A stretch of 64,000 nucleotides of DNA from CAYUST01 sp964447535 (GCA_964447535.1 CAYUST010000001.1:62001-126000); one strand, 5' to 3'; positions 9,272-19,771 are shown, counted from the stretch's first letter. Notes: a model not told the origin generated them from the letters alone. Numbers and translations: made by a program.

Positions 9272-11536
9272 CTACACACTCGTTTCGAGATGTTCTATCA
9301 GCAACTCCTGAATATGTTGTCCTAGCTCGTGAGGGGAGTCACAGACTTCACCATAGCCGAGAGCGTTTGCCTGTGGCTCATCTTGTTTCGCGCCAAAGAG
9401 ATCAAGGATAGGACTACCGCTCGAGGTGATACCGAGTCCACAGGTGATGATACCGAGGTCACGGGCTTTTTTGATCTGTTGTTTCATCTTTGTAGCATCA
9501 TCACTACCTCCATCAGACATGAGGAGGAGGATTTTTTTTCGACGTCAGGATTTGATCTGTTCGAGATAGCGGGTGTGCTCCTCAGGAGTATGGTCATGAA
9601 CAGCTGCATCTTGGAGCTGTTGAGTATATGCTTTCATGGCTACGAAATCGCCCGTAGATGAGCTGGCGATCTGCAGTTTATGATTTGCGACGAGGAGTTC
9701 TTTGGTGGTAAGTTTAGAACTACGCTTTCGTAAGGTGTGTGTTGTTCATCACGAAAATAATGATGCTGAACTGAAGATATCTATCCCAGAAATATGTGCA
9801 TCATCAATCTCTTCTTGCAACCTCGAGAGTGCATAGCCGACGAGAAGGGAGTTGACCCTTTGATCATAATTTTTGGTTCATTCGGTCATTGATCAAGACC
9901 CATCAGCAATGAGATCAAACTCGAATCCATTGAGTTCTTTTTTTTCTATTTCTCTACGTTTATTTTGTTCTCGGATGTGCGGATCGCAGTCTTGATTATC
10001 GGTGAAAAGATTTACTATCTCATCGGTATACATAGCACCGTTACTTTTCTCTCGTTTGACGGGGCCACGATACCCGGGCATGTTGCTGACTTTGAGTGAT
10101 TGAATACGATTGAGAATATCTTGGGTGATATAGTTCACGATGTTGCGTCACTCACTATCGGTGAGTGCTTCGAGGATATTTTTCATCTGTTCTCGATCGT
10201 CAAGTTGTTGGAGCAGAAACTCTTTTGTCTTGTCGAACGTTTTGTGCATGGTGTTGAAATTTTCGTTCGCCCGATCTACGAGTTCTTCTTTTTTATGCTC
10301 GAGGAGGGGATCATCAGCTTTGAGATCAAATGTTTGGTTGAAGGCTTGTTCGAGTTTTTGGTCTTTCTCAGTCTGCGGAGTTGCGTTGTGGGTGAGTTGA
10401 GCAAGGAGTTGTTTGAGGTCAGAAGGGGTGGGTTGAGATAAATCCCCCGGCTCGTTTCACTCGCCACCCCCTTTATCAAGGGGGAAACTCTGTGGATCGA
10501 CGTTGATGCCAGATTGTTCGAGGAGATGGGGGATGGTGCGAGGGGTGCCAGTGGGAGCTGCGCCTTCACCTTCACCTTCATTCTTCCCCTTATCCTTATC
10601 GCTATCCTTAAATCCCCCGTCACTCGCTTCGCTCGTGACCCTACCCTCAAGGGGTACCTCGCCTTTCCCAAGGGGGGACTCGTTGGGTCTAGCTTCATTC
10701 CTCGCCTTCGCCTTATCACCCTCCTGTTCTTCTAATTCGAGATAGAGATCAAAGAGTTGGATCATCGCGGGATATCTCATCGGGAGCGTGTTGAGTTGTT
10801 TATGCGTTCGTACATCGCTTGCAAATCTGATGAGTAGTTCGTTGTTGTCGATATAAGATTGTACTTCTTCATCGACGAGAGGTCGGGAGCCGGTGACTTG
10901 CCCTTTCATTATTGCTCGTGCGAACTGTTCGTGGAGTGGAGTTATTTTTTGGGTACCATCTTGCATGATGGTTTGTCTGAGATCAGTCTGAGGGACGGTT
11001 CGTTCAAGATAGTTGTCACGCATATAGGGTGCGAGGGTGTTGGTTTGCTTCATATCTGCTGACCATTTATCTACTCGAATATCTCTGATGATGTTTTCGA
11101 AGTGTCTCCACTTTTCACCATAGGTGCGCAGAAGATCTTCTCTTAGGTGCTGTGTTGTATTTTTGTAGTTCGTAAGTCTGACGGTACGTGGTCTTGGAGT
11201 TATTTCGCAGGATGATTGATCTGCCATCAGCTGTCCGTACTCTACCATATGTCCGATCTCGTGGACGAGAATTTGTAGGATATGTCATTTCTCGAGAATG
11301 AAATTACTTCCTTGTTCTTTGACGAGTTGTGAAATATATTGCGAAGTGAATTTAGGATTGAAAAAAATCGTACTCTTACCGTGTTGCATTCGTGCGATGT
11401 TTTGATTGTCGGTCGCAATCTGAAAAGTGATACCCTTCATCTGGGTAATGGTGTGCAGAATACTTTGAAACTCACGTTCGAACTCTGTGGTCGTCCGCTC
11501 AGAGATATCGAGGTGAGGGGTGGGAGTATTTTTCAT
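9272..11536 (-). CDS. HExxH metallopeptidase-like protein with C-terminal VWA domain, 754 aa
   Basis: The N-terminus has a zinc-binding motif HEIGH (92-96) in LVHEIGHMVEYG. The middle (about 200-310) is charged and carries two repeat-derived low-complexity insertions. The C-terminus (about 535-754) is a von Willebrand A domain whose MIDAS motif DGSGS (545-549) has its second Gly encoded by UGA, followed by LLLMSDGGSDD. The fold order resembles CobT-like or predicted-metallopeptidase VWA proteins that pair with MoxR-type ATPases. The nearest such ATPase is the DGR target, though other genes lie between them. There is no signal peptide, so it is probably cytoplasmic. A near-consensus promoter places the transcript start at or next to the ATG, so the mRNA may be leaderless. 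The function is inferred from domains only. Confidence 0.82.
10433..10495. repeat. family-A repeat inside the VWA gene
   Basis: Shares aatcccccggctcgtttcac with the intergenic copy near 344-363 and ends in the palindromic ccctttatcaaggg. Read in frame on the minus strand it encodes a linker around FPLDKGGGEG (the last Gly being UGA). Confidence 0.7.
10605..10692. repeat. family-A repeat, second copy in the VWA gene
   Basis: Contains aatcccccgtcactcgcttc, then gctcgtgaccctaccctcaa, and ends in the palindromic cctttcccaaggggggactc. In frame on the minus strand it encodes the linker ESPLGKGEVPLEGRVTSEA. Confidence 0.65.
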
Positions 11537-11542
11537 ACAATA

Positions 11543-11571
11543 AGTATACTCAAAAGAAGATATATTGTCAA
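11543..11571 (-). promoter_or_regulatory. promoter of the HExxH/VWA gene, probably leaderless
   Basis: On the minus strand TTGACA (11571-11566), 17 nt and TATACT (11548-11543) form a near-consensus promoter. The ATG starts at 11536, seven bases past the -10 box, about where transcription should begin, so the transcript would have almost no 5' leader. Confidence 0.65.
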
Positions 11572-11699
11572 TTTTTTTGTGCAGAAGTCAACTACAAGAA
11601 CTGTCTTCTTTCCTTGCATCTCATTATTTTTTCCCTATTATGGAGCACGTGAAGAGTTTAGGTGATACATACTTTTAATTTGCTAGTTACTATTTATCA

Positions 11700-11900
11700 A
11701 TGGGACAAACTGAGAAATCATTGAATAAACGAATTATTTGAGCCATAATTGGTTCAGCACTTATTGGGGTGAGTGGATTGTCAATGACTCCCAAAGGCCA
11801 GAGTTTTTGGAAGCGTCTCTTGTTGAGAGTACGTGGTATTTTTCGCTTTTTTAGTGGAGGAGTACAAGAGATGAAAAAACAGATAGACAAAGAGAAATAG
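11700..11900 (+). CDS. small membrane-type protein, 66 aa
   Basis: Not a family I can name. It starts MGQTEKSLNKR, has one hydrophobic segment (IIGAIIGSALIGVSGL, about 12-27, containing one UGA Gly), then a strongly basic stretch (SFWKRLLLRVRGIFRF) and a Lys-rich end, stopping at TAG 11898. This layout suggests a single-pass inner-membrane protein with a basic cytoplasmic tail. It is a stand-alone gene before clpC. Confidence 0.6.
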
Positions 11901-12050
11901 AAAGAAAATTATTTCGAAAACTAATACACATACGGATAGCTTTCTGTAAAGCAAAAGACAAAGATAAATGCTCTGGAAATTGTTATTTTGGAAACTATCA
12001 CTAGACTCAATGATGCGATACACATATCTTTAATTGTATGTATGGGAGTT

Positions 12051-14639
12051 ATGACAAACAAAAGTTTCACCTTTACCAAGGACTACCTCGATAGCATTGC
12101 GCAAGCAGGCTTGTTTACCTATCAAGCAGATCAGCAAGTGATCCAGGCAGATGATGTCGTGTTGTGAGTGTATATGTACTCCAAAAACTACATTTTCTTC
12201 AATTTGTTTTGGTCGTTTTTGGGATGCAAAAACCCTGAATTGCTCCAAAAATATATCAATACTACCTTCAAGACTATCAAGAAAGTGCCCGTGAGAGCTC
12301 GCATGAAGTTTCAACTTACTGGCTTATTCAAGGATAAATTCCAATATTATAGAAAACAAGGAGTCAGCAAAGTAAACTTTCTTACCTTACTCCTGATTGC
12401 GCTAGATGGTATTTCTCCCCAACTCATTCATTTTCTCAAGCACAATGAAGTTGAGGTTGAATACATGAAAGAAAAACTCAGAAAAATTCTTGAAATGACC
12501 TACAAAGCAGATCTCTCTCCGATTGATTTTTTCAAGATGCTCGACAATATGGTCAAGCAGCTCGGTTTGGATGTCAATCAAGTTGATATGTTTGTAGATA
12601 TGAAAAATTTTTCTGCGGACACACTTGCACAAGAGCTCATGATGGCAAACCCAGGAACTATTGATGGAAGCGAGGATGCTACCGTTGATACTATTGCAAA
12701 CTCAACTGATGAAACCAAAAAATTAACCATAGAGTACTTTGGGACAGATCTCACAGATGAAGCTAAAAAAGGATTCTTGGATCCCGTGATTGGGAGACAA
12801 ATGGAAATTGAACAAATCGTCTATACCCTGTTGCGCAAGACCAAAAATAATCCGCTCTTGATCGGTGAAGCGGGTGTCGGTAAAACAGCCATAGTAGAGG
12901 GTTTGGCGCAAGCAGTGGTTGCAAAACGTGTCCCTGATAGATTACTCAACAAACGTATTTTCATGCTCGATATGGGGTCTCTTTTGGCAGGCACCAAGTA
13001 CAGAGGTGAATTTGAAGCAAGACTCAAAACTATTTTGGAGGAAGCAGCAGATCCTCTCAACAATATCATTTTGTTTATTGATGAAATTCACACTATCATC
13101 GGTGCGTGAAATGCTGAAGGAAGTGCGGATGCAGCCAACATGCTCAAACCACTGCTCTCAAGAGGCAAAGTACAATTGATAGGAGCAACTACCTTTGATG
13201 AATATCAAAAACATATCGAAAAAGATCCAGCACTCAAAAGAAGATTCCAAGAAATATCAGTTTCAGAGCCAAGTAGAGATGATGCGGTGACTATCCTCAC
13301 CGGACTCAAAGAAATGTTCGAAGAATTCCATGGAGTGCGTATCGAGCAAGAAGCAATCGAAAAAGCGGTAGACTACAGTATAAGATATCAGATGAATAAG
13401 CACTTGCCTGATAAAGCAATTGATCTCATCGATGAGGCATGTGCAAGAGTTTCTACCATTGCCAAAAAACTCGAGGCAAATGTGGAGTACCAACAAATCG
13501 AAGAGGCAATCACGACTACCAAGAAAAAAATTGAACAAGCGATCGACAAACAAGATTATTTCGTAGCAGCAGAGCTCAAAGAAAAAGAAGAAGAACTCAA
13601 AAAGAAACTCAAGTCTTTGAGACAATCACAAGCATTGCCCAAGCATTTGAGACCGGTTGTTACGTTACTTGATATCGGACGTGTCTTGGCAGACAAAATG
13701 TGAATTCCTTTGGATAAGATTACTGACTCAGAGATCAAGAAACTCGCTGCTATGGATGCACATCTCAAGACCTTTATCCATGGACAAGATGAGGCGGTAG
13801 ATGCGGTGGTCAAAGCGATTAGAAGAAATAGAATCTCTCTTGTACAACGCAACAAACCTATTGCTTCTTTCTTGTTTCTCGGGCCATCAGGTGTGGGTAA
13901 GACATACCTTGCGAAACTCTTAGCCAAAGAATATTTCGGAGACGAGAAGGCAATGATTAGAGTTGATATGTCTGAGTTTATGGAAAAATATTCAGTCTCC
14001 AAATTGATTGGTTCAGCACCTGGATATGTAGGGTATGAAGAAGGTGGCGTACTCACTGAACAAGTGAGGAGAAAGCCTTATAGCGTAGTACTGTTTGATG
14101 AGATTGAAAAAGCATCTCCCGACGTCCTCAATGTACTGCTCCAACTCTTGGATGAAGGACATCTCAAAGACAACAAAGGCAGATGGATCGATTTCAAACA
14201 TACGATTATTATCCTGACTTCCAATATGGGATCAGATAAATTTGGCAAAAAACTTGCAAGCATCTGATTCGTTGGTGGTGATACTAAGACCTATGACAAC
14301 AAACAATTTGATCTCGTCAAAGAAAGAGTGATTGAAGATGTCAAAGCAAGACTAGCTCCTGAACTCGTCAATAGACTCAATGCCATGCTTGTCTTCAAAC
14401 CATTGACCAAAGATGAATTAGGAGAAATTTTCAAAACCAAGCTAGACTTGTTCTATGATCAATGGAAACTCAGACCAGGTATTAGACTTCCCAAGTTTGA
14501 CAAGAAACGTATCGCACAAGTGATCGACAAGATCTACGATCCTCAATACGGTGCGCGTCCTGTCGAAAGATATTTACATGACGAGCTCGAACCAGAATTG
14601 ATTGAGCAAGTGATGAGCGAAGAGTTGAAGAAAGCATAG
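12051..14639 (+). CDS. clpC: ClpC-like double AAA+ unfoldase, 862 aa
   Basis: ATP-driven hexameric unfoldase for protein quality control, normally feeding ClpP. Domain 1 has Walker A GEAGVGKT (272-279), FIDEIHTIIGAG with UGA for its last Gly (residue 353) and LIGATTFDEYQ. Domain 2 has Walker A GPSGVGKT (611-618), SEFMEKYSVSKLIGSAPGYVGY, VLFDEIEKA and the sensor-2 GARPVERYL. A short middle segment with a UVR-like stretch (DKQDYFVAAELKEKEEELKKK, about 494-515) favours ClpC over ClpB, which has a long coiled-coil. The first 200 residues do not show the usual Clp N-repeat and are lineage-specific. The start ATG 12051 was chosen because TAG or other frames block alternatives. A strong terminator follows. 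Confidence 0.92.
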
Positions 14640-14660
14640 TGAATGAAGACGTTTTCAAAA

Positions 14661-14688
14661 GGGGCCCCGCGCAGCGGGGCCCCTTTTT
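14661..14688 (+). terminator. strong intrinsic terminator after clpC
   Basis: Perfect 10-bp stem GGGGCCCCGC / GCGGGGCCCC with a 3-nt loop, followed by TTTTT. AAAA precedes it, so it can also end the convergent minus-strand gene. Confidence 0.95.
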
Positions 14689-14717
14689 GTATTATTTTTT
14701 TATATGCACGTCATTGT

Positions 14718-15974
14718 TTACTCGTACACTACTGGTCACTCAATCGTATTTTCTGCCATATTGAGTTGTGAGATTGCATCACTTCCAGGTTCGTCACTAC
14801 TGAAACTAATAGCTCATGATAAGAAATCTTCAAACAAAAGTTGTGCAGACTCAGGTGATCCTGGAGTGAGTTGAGGAGTGGTAGTAATCAATCGATACGT
14901 AGTAGTCGCAGATTGTAGTTGTCCATAGCTTCCTTGGCTACTAAGATCGAAGACGACACTATCTCCATCAATACTTCCTGCAATGGCGCTCATTGCTGTT
15001 CAGAGACGTTTGAGCATGAGGGTTGGTTTGATTTGTTGTGTTACGGTACCATCATTGACACCGATACGCAGGGTAAGAAGCTTGAAATTACTTTCGTTGG
15101 AAGAGGTCTCTCGAGTATTGGTTCGTTCAGCAGTTTTGAGAGCAATAATGCCTAGATTGATCGTACCATCGATGAGATGTGTATCACGTTTGCGTTGCAA
15201 CGCCTCATCTACAAATGTGATACTTTCTAGCAAGACTGGGCTGATGGTCAGGAGATCACTCGTATGTCTTTGTGAAGATGCGTAGGCAGTTTTATTCGTA
15301 GAGGAAATGAGACGAGTTGGCGAGAAAGTGAGTGATATATTGCTTACTTGGTGAGCAGTGCTGTCGTTGTTGATTGCTTTGGGAAGTACGGTTACCCAAA
15401 AAGTGTTTTGCCCTTGAGGTAGTCTTCGTGCAAGATCATGGAGTTCTACGCTTTCAGTAGTCGTTGGGATAGTATGAATGCGTTTGCCTTGAGCATCATA
15501 GATATAGATTGCCTCGAAATAGTCCCCCAAAGAACGTGTTCCCGTGATCACGAAGGTATCGATTAAAATTGCCTCGTTTTGAGCTATATAGCTTATTTTA
15601 GCGATAATTGGAGACTCTACACCCGCTAAGAGCGTTTTTGGTCCAGTTTCATAAGTAGTGGTATCTTGCGAGAGATAGTGGTTAGTTTCAGGAACAGTAA
15701 CTGGTGGATCTCGTTCACCGACCAAGGTTATGAGATGCATAAGCGCAGCCTTGAGCATACTGTCCTGGGTAGTTTGGAGATAGATGTTTGCTTTGGTAAG
15801 GACAAGATCCTTTTTTTCAGTGGTCCAGTCGTCCTGATGAAGTGATTGATAGCTGGTAAATGCAACATCCACGAGAGCATTGAGTTGAGTTTGTGATGTA
15901 ACAGGCAAAACTACCGCCAAAGCAACGGATATATGGCTTATCATAGCCAATACGAAGATCACGAGATGTTTCAT
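14718..15974 (-). CDS. secreted or periplasmic protein of unknown function, 418 aa
   Basis: The ATG at 15974 gives a clean signal peptide, MKHLVIFVLAMISHISVALA, so it is exported. The mature part is Thr/Ser rich and predicted beta-rich, with few charged clusters and almost no Cys, and I recognise no enzyme motif. Three glycines are UGA, the first near residue 325. The final residues are EGPVVYE before TAA at 14720-14718. An in-frame ATG 57 nt upstream would spoil the signal peptide and was not used. Likely a cell-envelope structural or adhesive protein (inference). Confidence 0.75.
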
Positions 15975-16118
15975 TTTGTCATGTACACAAATAAAGTTTG
16001 TTCTTTCCCTTATATTCGACTGAGCAAGCATTCTGTGACAAAAAAGTCACCAAATATTTGCATATTTTTTCCTTTTTTCCTACAATTGAGTATTGTTATT
16101 TTACTTTGCACCTTGGCC

Positions 16119-16586
16119 ATGGAAATTACTGCTCGCGCATTCTTGTTCGATGAAGACGAACGTATCTTGTTGGTAAAACATGCTGCTGGACAGCCATGGG
16201 TGCTTCCTGGCGGGCATCTCGATGAGGATGACGAGGGTGATATCTATACCTGTCTCAAAAGAGAAATAGCAGAGGAAGTAGGTCTCGAAGTGACTATCAT
16301 CGGTTCTGAAACGAAGTTCTCTGACCGCAACGTGAGCGCTTTGCCTTTGCCGGTGAGTATCCACAGAGTCAAATATGAACACAGAAATAGAGGCCAGATC
16401 GAAAGAATTGAATACTGGTTTTTCGGTCGCGTGTTTGGTGATATCGATGAGATAGATACAGCAGAACTCTATGACTTTACCTGGGCAACAGAGGCGGAGA
16501 TTATGGACATGGAGGAGAATGTAGAAATCTACAAATCTATCCAAGACGTCCTCGAACAAAACATCGACCTCCTCGAACTTTTGTAA
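16119..16586 (+). CDS. Nudix hydrolase, 155 aa
   Basis: Hydrolyses a nucleoside diphosphate linked to another moiety; the substrate cannot be told from sequence. The Nudix box is recognisable at about 28-53 as PGGHLDED...REIAEEVGLE, with the catalytic REIAEE intact, but has a small insertion between the first Gly and the Arg compared with the G-x5-E-x7-RE consensus. Tryptophans near the C-terminus (YWFFGRV, FTWATEAE) fit the family. The start is the ATG inside ccatgg, just before the fold begins. No glycine here is UGA. It lies between a divergent secreted-protein gene and a terminator. Confidence 0.85.
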   Translation: MEITARAFLFDEDERILLVKHAAGQPWVLPGGHLDEDDEGDIYTCLKREIAEEVGLEVTIIGSETKFSDRNVSALPLPVSIHRVKYEHRNRGQIERIEYWFFGRVFGDIDEIDTAELYDFTWATEAEIMDMEENVEIYKSIQDVLEQNIDLLELL

Positions 16587-16598
16587 TGCAACTTGATA

Positions 16599-16626
16599 TT
16601 GACATTTATATCTAAATAAATATAAA
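16599..16626 (+). promoter_or_regulatory. promoter of the isocitrate dehydrogenase-type gene
   Basis: TTGACA (16599-16604), 16-nt spacer, TATAAA (16621-16626), 50 nt upstream of the ATG at 16675. It sits just in front of the hairpin that ends the Nudix transcript, so that hairpin would be transcribed early from this promoter as well. Confidence 0.5.
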
Positions 16627-16630
16627 ACAG

Positions 16631-16650
16631 ACGCCCTCCGAGGCGTTTTC
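16631..16650 (+). terminator. hairpin terminator after the Nudix gene
   Basis: ACGCCCTCCGAGGCGT stem-loop followed by TTTC. It has a short T-run, so moderate strength. Confidence 0.6.
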
Positions 16651-16674
16651 GTTAATAGTAAAAAACAGTAAATT

Positions 16675-17913
16675 ATGATGAATAAATTTGACAACCCCAT
16701 TGTACTACCTTACTTAGTAGGGATGGGTATCGGGAAGGATTTTGAGGCACCAGTGGTGAACCTCATTAATCTAATTTTGGAGCAATGTTATGGTGAAATT
16801 CCCGTTTGGGACATAAATCATTTCACTACAGACCACCTGACCGCTGAAAATTATGAGTCAGAAATGGCAAAAGTCGAAACATTTGTGAGGAAATATGGAT
16901 ATGCTATCAAAGGTCCATTTCATATTGCATCAGGGCTTCCTTCGATCAATGTCTACTTACGTAAAAGGCTGGACCTGTATGCATGCGTCAGACCAGTTTC
17001 ATGGATACCTGGCGTTCCATCGCCGGTGAAACACCCTGAGAATGTCAATGTGGTAATCTTCAGAGAAAATACTGAGGATCTTTACTCTGGAATTGGCTTT
17101 TTGCCAGGCACACCCGATGCTGAAGAACTAGGTGCTTGGTTACTGAGCAAAGGTAAGGTACCACCTTCTGGACCCACAGGGTATGCCATCAAGACAGCAT
17201 CCAAAGAGGCTTCAGAGCGCATCATGCGTTCCGCTATTGAATATGCTCTCAAACATGGCAACAAGAAAGTTACTATCGTGGCAAAGCATAACATAGACAA
17301 AGCGGCGGACCAGTATTTTCGCAAGTGGTGTTTAGAGCTTGCAGAGAAAGAATATGCTGGCCGAGTCTTTACGGTCGCTATGTATGATGCAATTGCCGCC
17401 AAAGTTGGTGAGCAGGAAGCAAACGATGCATGGAACCAAGCAGAGGATGAAGGGAAAATATTGATAGATACGGTAATTACCGATGATAGTCTTCAACAAT
17501 TTCTTATTCGGCCAAAGAACTATGAGGTGATAGTAACTCCTAATATGACAGGAGACTTACTCTCAGACTTTTTCGCCGCACAAGTTGGGGGTCTAGGTGT
17601 TGCACCAGGAGTGAATATCAACTATGAAACGGGAATTGCACTTTTCGAAGCAACTCACGGTACCTGGCCAAAAGGAGCAGGTAAAGGTATTGCTAATCCA
17701 ATATCATTGCTATTGTCTTTCGCCATGATGTTTGACTATCTACAACTTCGTGATGCTGCCTCTCTTTTGAGAGCATCCATAAAGCAAGCCGTGAAGGATA
17801 ATCAAACCACGTTTGATATCTACAGAAAAGGTGAAGGTCTTTCGGACTCATCCTTGAGTACTGAAGAATTCTGTGATGTTGTTGGTAAGCTTATGCCCTA
17901 TATCATATATTAA
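16675..17913 (+). CDS. icd: isocitrate/isopropylmalate dehydrogenase family, NADP-IDH-like, 412 aa
   Basis: Oxidative decarboxylation of a 2-hydroxy acid, most likely isocitrate to 2-oxoglutarate, which glutamate dehydrogenase in this window could then use. Motifs: PSPVKHPENVNVVIFRENTED (substrate and divalent-metal side), KHNIDKAADQYF, VTPNMTGDLLSDFFAAQVGGL and ATHGTWPKGAGKGIANP, all in the expected order and at family length. All 32 glycines use GGN codons and none is UGA, unlike most conserved neighbours, which carry a few UGA each. It has its own promoter and terminator. Together these suggest recent acquisition from a standard-code donor, although chance absence is possible. Isocitrate versus another substrate is not proven. 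Confidence 0.88.
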   Translation: MMNKFDNPIVLPYLVGMGIGKDFEAPVVNLINLILEQCYGEIPVWDINHFTTDHLTAENYESEMAKVETFVRKYGYAIKGPFHIASGLPSINVYLRKRLDLYACVRPVSWIPGVPSPVKHPENVNVVIFRENTEDLYSGIGFLPGTPDAEELGAWLLSKGKVPPSGPTGYAIKTASKEASERIMRSAIEYALKHGNKKVTIVAKHNIDKAADQYFRKWCLELAEKEYAGRVFTVAMYDAIAAKVGEQEANDAWNQAEDEGKILIDTVITDDSLQQFLIRPKNYEVIVTPNMTGDLLSDFFAAQVGGLGVAPGVNINYETGIALFEATHGTWPKGAGKGIANPISLLLSFAMMFDYLQLRDAASLLRASIKQAVKDNQTTFDIYRKGEGLSDSSLSTEEFCDVVGKLMPYIIY

Positions 17914-17933
17914 TAGAAAATAAAAACGTGCGA

Positions 17934-17958
17934 GCGTAGGAACTTCCTACGCTTTTTT
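17934..17958 (+). terminator. intrinsic terminator after the IDH-type gene
   Basis: GCGTAGG-AACTT-CCTACGC followed by TTTTTT; a textbook hairpin with T-run. Confidence 0.92.
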
Positions 17959-17968
17959 CTTTGAACCA

Positions 17969-18034
17969 CCAGAAAATATGCAAAATGCATAATTTTCTGG
18001 ATGATTCAATGATCCCATACCAAAGGTATGGGAT
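17969..18034. repeat. two inverted repeats between IDH and glyS
   Basis: A near-palindrome spans 17969-18000 (arms ccagaaaatatgca and tgcataattttctgg). A perfect one spans 18012-18034 (ATCCCATACC-AAA-GGTATGGGAT). Neither has a T-run. They could be operator sites or a leader structure for glyS about 100 nt downstream; no specific riboswitch is recognisable. Confidence 0.5.
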
Positions 18035-18134
18035 GCGTTTCTAGCAAACAAAACCTCGTTAAAGTATCTTTTTGTTGCAAAACTCTCGATTTTCCCTATA
18101 GAGAAGCCAGCGTTTAGCATCTATTTTTTTGTCT

Positions 18135-19685
18135 ATGCACAATTTGGAAAGTATCGTGGCACGAGCCAAGAGAAGAGGATTTGTCTATCCAGGATCAGAT
18201 ATCTATGGTGGCTTGGCAAACGCACGAGATTACGGTCCGTATGGCAGTCAACTCAAAAAGAATATAGCCGATTTGCGGTGGAAGACCTTTGTGCAAAGCA
18301 GACAAGATATGGTCTGACTCGATGCACAGATTCTCATGCATCCGAGAGTGTGGGAGACCAGTGGACACGTCGGTGGATTCAATGATCCGCTGATTGATTG
18401 CAAAAGATGCAAAACGAGAATGAGAGCAGATAAATTGATTGATGCACTTATTTTCCATCATCTCACCAATGAGAAGTGACGAGCAGAGAGAGCAAAAGAA
18501 ATTGGTAAAGAATCTTTGTCTACCAAGGAACGCGAAAGTATTATCTTACAAATTTTACATGCGAGAGGTATTCATGTGAACAACCTCATTGCTGATTCAC
18601 GACCACTCGAACAACAAGAACAGTTTATCAAAACCTATCATATCGAAGACTGGCTCAAAGACGGCAACCTCAAACACAAAGTCATTGTCTGTCCCAACTG
18701 TGGTGCAACTGATTGGTCGGAGGTACGTACGTTTTCTCTCATGTTCTCTACCCACCAAGGTGTTATTCAAGATGATGCCAACAAGATCTGGCTCAGACCT
18801 GAGACGGCGCAAGGTATGTTTGTCAACTTCAAAAATATTATTGATACGATGAGAGTGCGTCTCCCGTTTGGTATTGGACAGATCGGGAAGGCATTCCGTA
18901 ATGAGATCACCCCAGGGAATTTCTTATATAGAACGAGAGAATTCGAACAAATGGAGATTGAATATTTCGTAGCACCTGAAGAGGAGGTTGCCCTCGCATC
19001 TATAGAAAAATGGAAACAGGACTCTCGACACTGGTGGACAGAAGTAGTCAAGATCTCGACAGAGAATTTGAGACGAAGAACACATGAAGCTGATGAGTTA
19101 TCACACTATAGTAGAGGTACTTGGGATGTAGAATTTTTATATCCGTGGTGATGGGGAGAGTTGCAGGGACTAGCCTACAGGACCGACTTTGATCTCAAAG
19201 CGCATCAGACAGCATCAGGTAAAGATTTCCAATATCATGATCCTATCTCTGGCAAGAGATTCGTACCGCATGTCATCGAGCCCTCATTTGGGCTGAGTAG
19301 AATGGTCTTGGCAATTATGCTCAACTGCTATGCCGAAGAGACCTACACCGATGGCCAAGGTAACGAACAAACGAGGACAGTAGTCAGATTCCCCAAGGAA
19401 ATAGCTCCCGTAAGATGCGCGATCATCCCTTTGATCAAAAAAGACCAAGGCATGGTAGACCTTGCAAGCAAGCTCTATACCGACCTGTCTCAACACTTCC
19501 CGTGTGAATACGACGACTCAGGCAATATCGGTAAGTGCTATCGTAGACAAGATGAGATTGGTACGCCCTTTTGCATCACTATCGACCACCAGTCACTTGC
19601 TGATGGTACGGTGACGCTGAGACTGAGAGATGATATGAGTCAGTCGAGAGTTTCGGGAGAAAATATTCTGTCTTTGGTAGTATAA
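18135..19685 (+). CDS. glyS: glycyl-tRNA synthetase, dimeric class II type, 516 aa
   Basis: Charges tRNA-Gly, and in this organism must also charge the tRNA-Gly(UCA) that decodes UGA. Class II motif 2 reads FRNEITPGNFLYRTREFEQME and motif 3 reads FGLSRMVLAIML. The N-terminal GFVYPGSDIYGG and the zinc-site-like pairs CKRCK and CPNCG are visible. The C-terminal anticodon-binding domain spans about 410-516. Three of its own glycines are UGA (VGLDA, EKGRAE, YPWGWG), so the enzyme depends on the decoding it supports. The start is ATG 18135. A terminator follows. Length fits the single-chain alpha2 type rather than the alpha2beta2 GlyQS type. Confidence 0.95.
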
Positions 19686-19712
19686 ATTTTACTTGTCTAT
19701 TTCTCTTTTAAA

Positions 19713-19736
19713 ACGTCCTTCAGCAGGGCGTTTTTT
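19713..19736 (+). terminator. intrinsic terminator after glyS
   Basis: ACGTCCT-TCAGC-AGGGCGT stem (one G-U pair) followed by TTTTTT. Confidence 0.88.
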
Positions 19737-19771
19737 GTGCAAAAAAAAGTAGCAGATTCATGCGAAAAAAT

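Noticed and set aside
10276..10719. Overlapping ORF inside the VWA gene
   Set aside because: It is an out-of-frame shadow over low-complexity repeat sequence; the other frame carries the domains.
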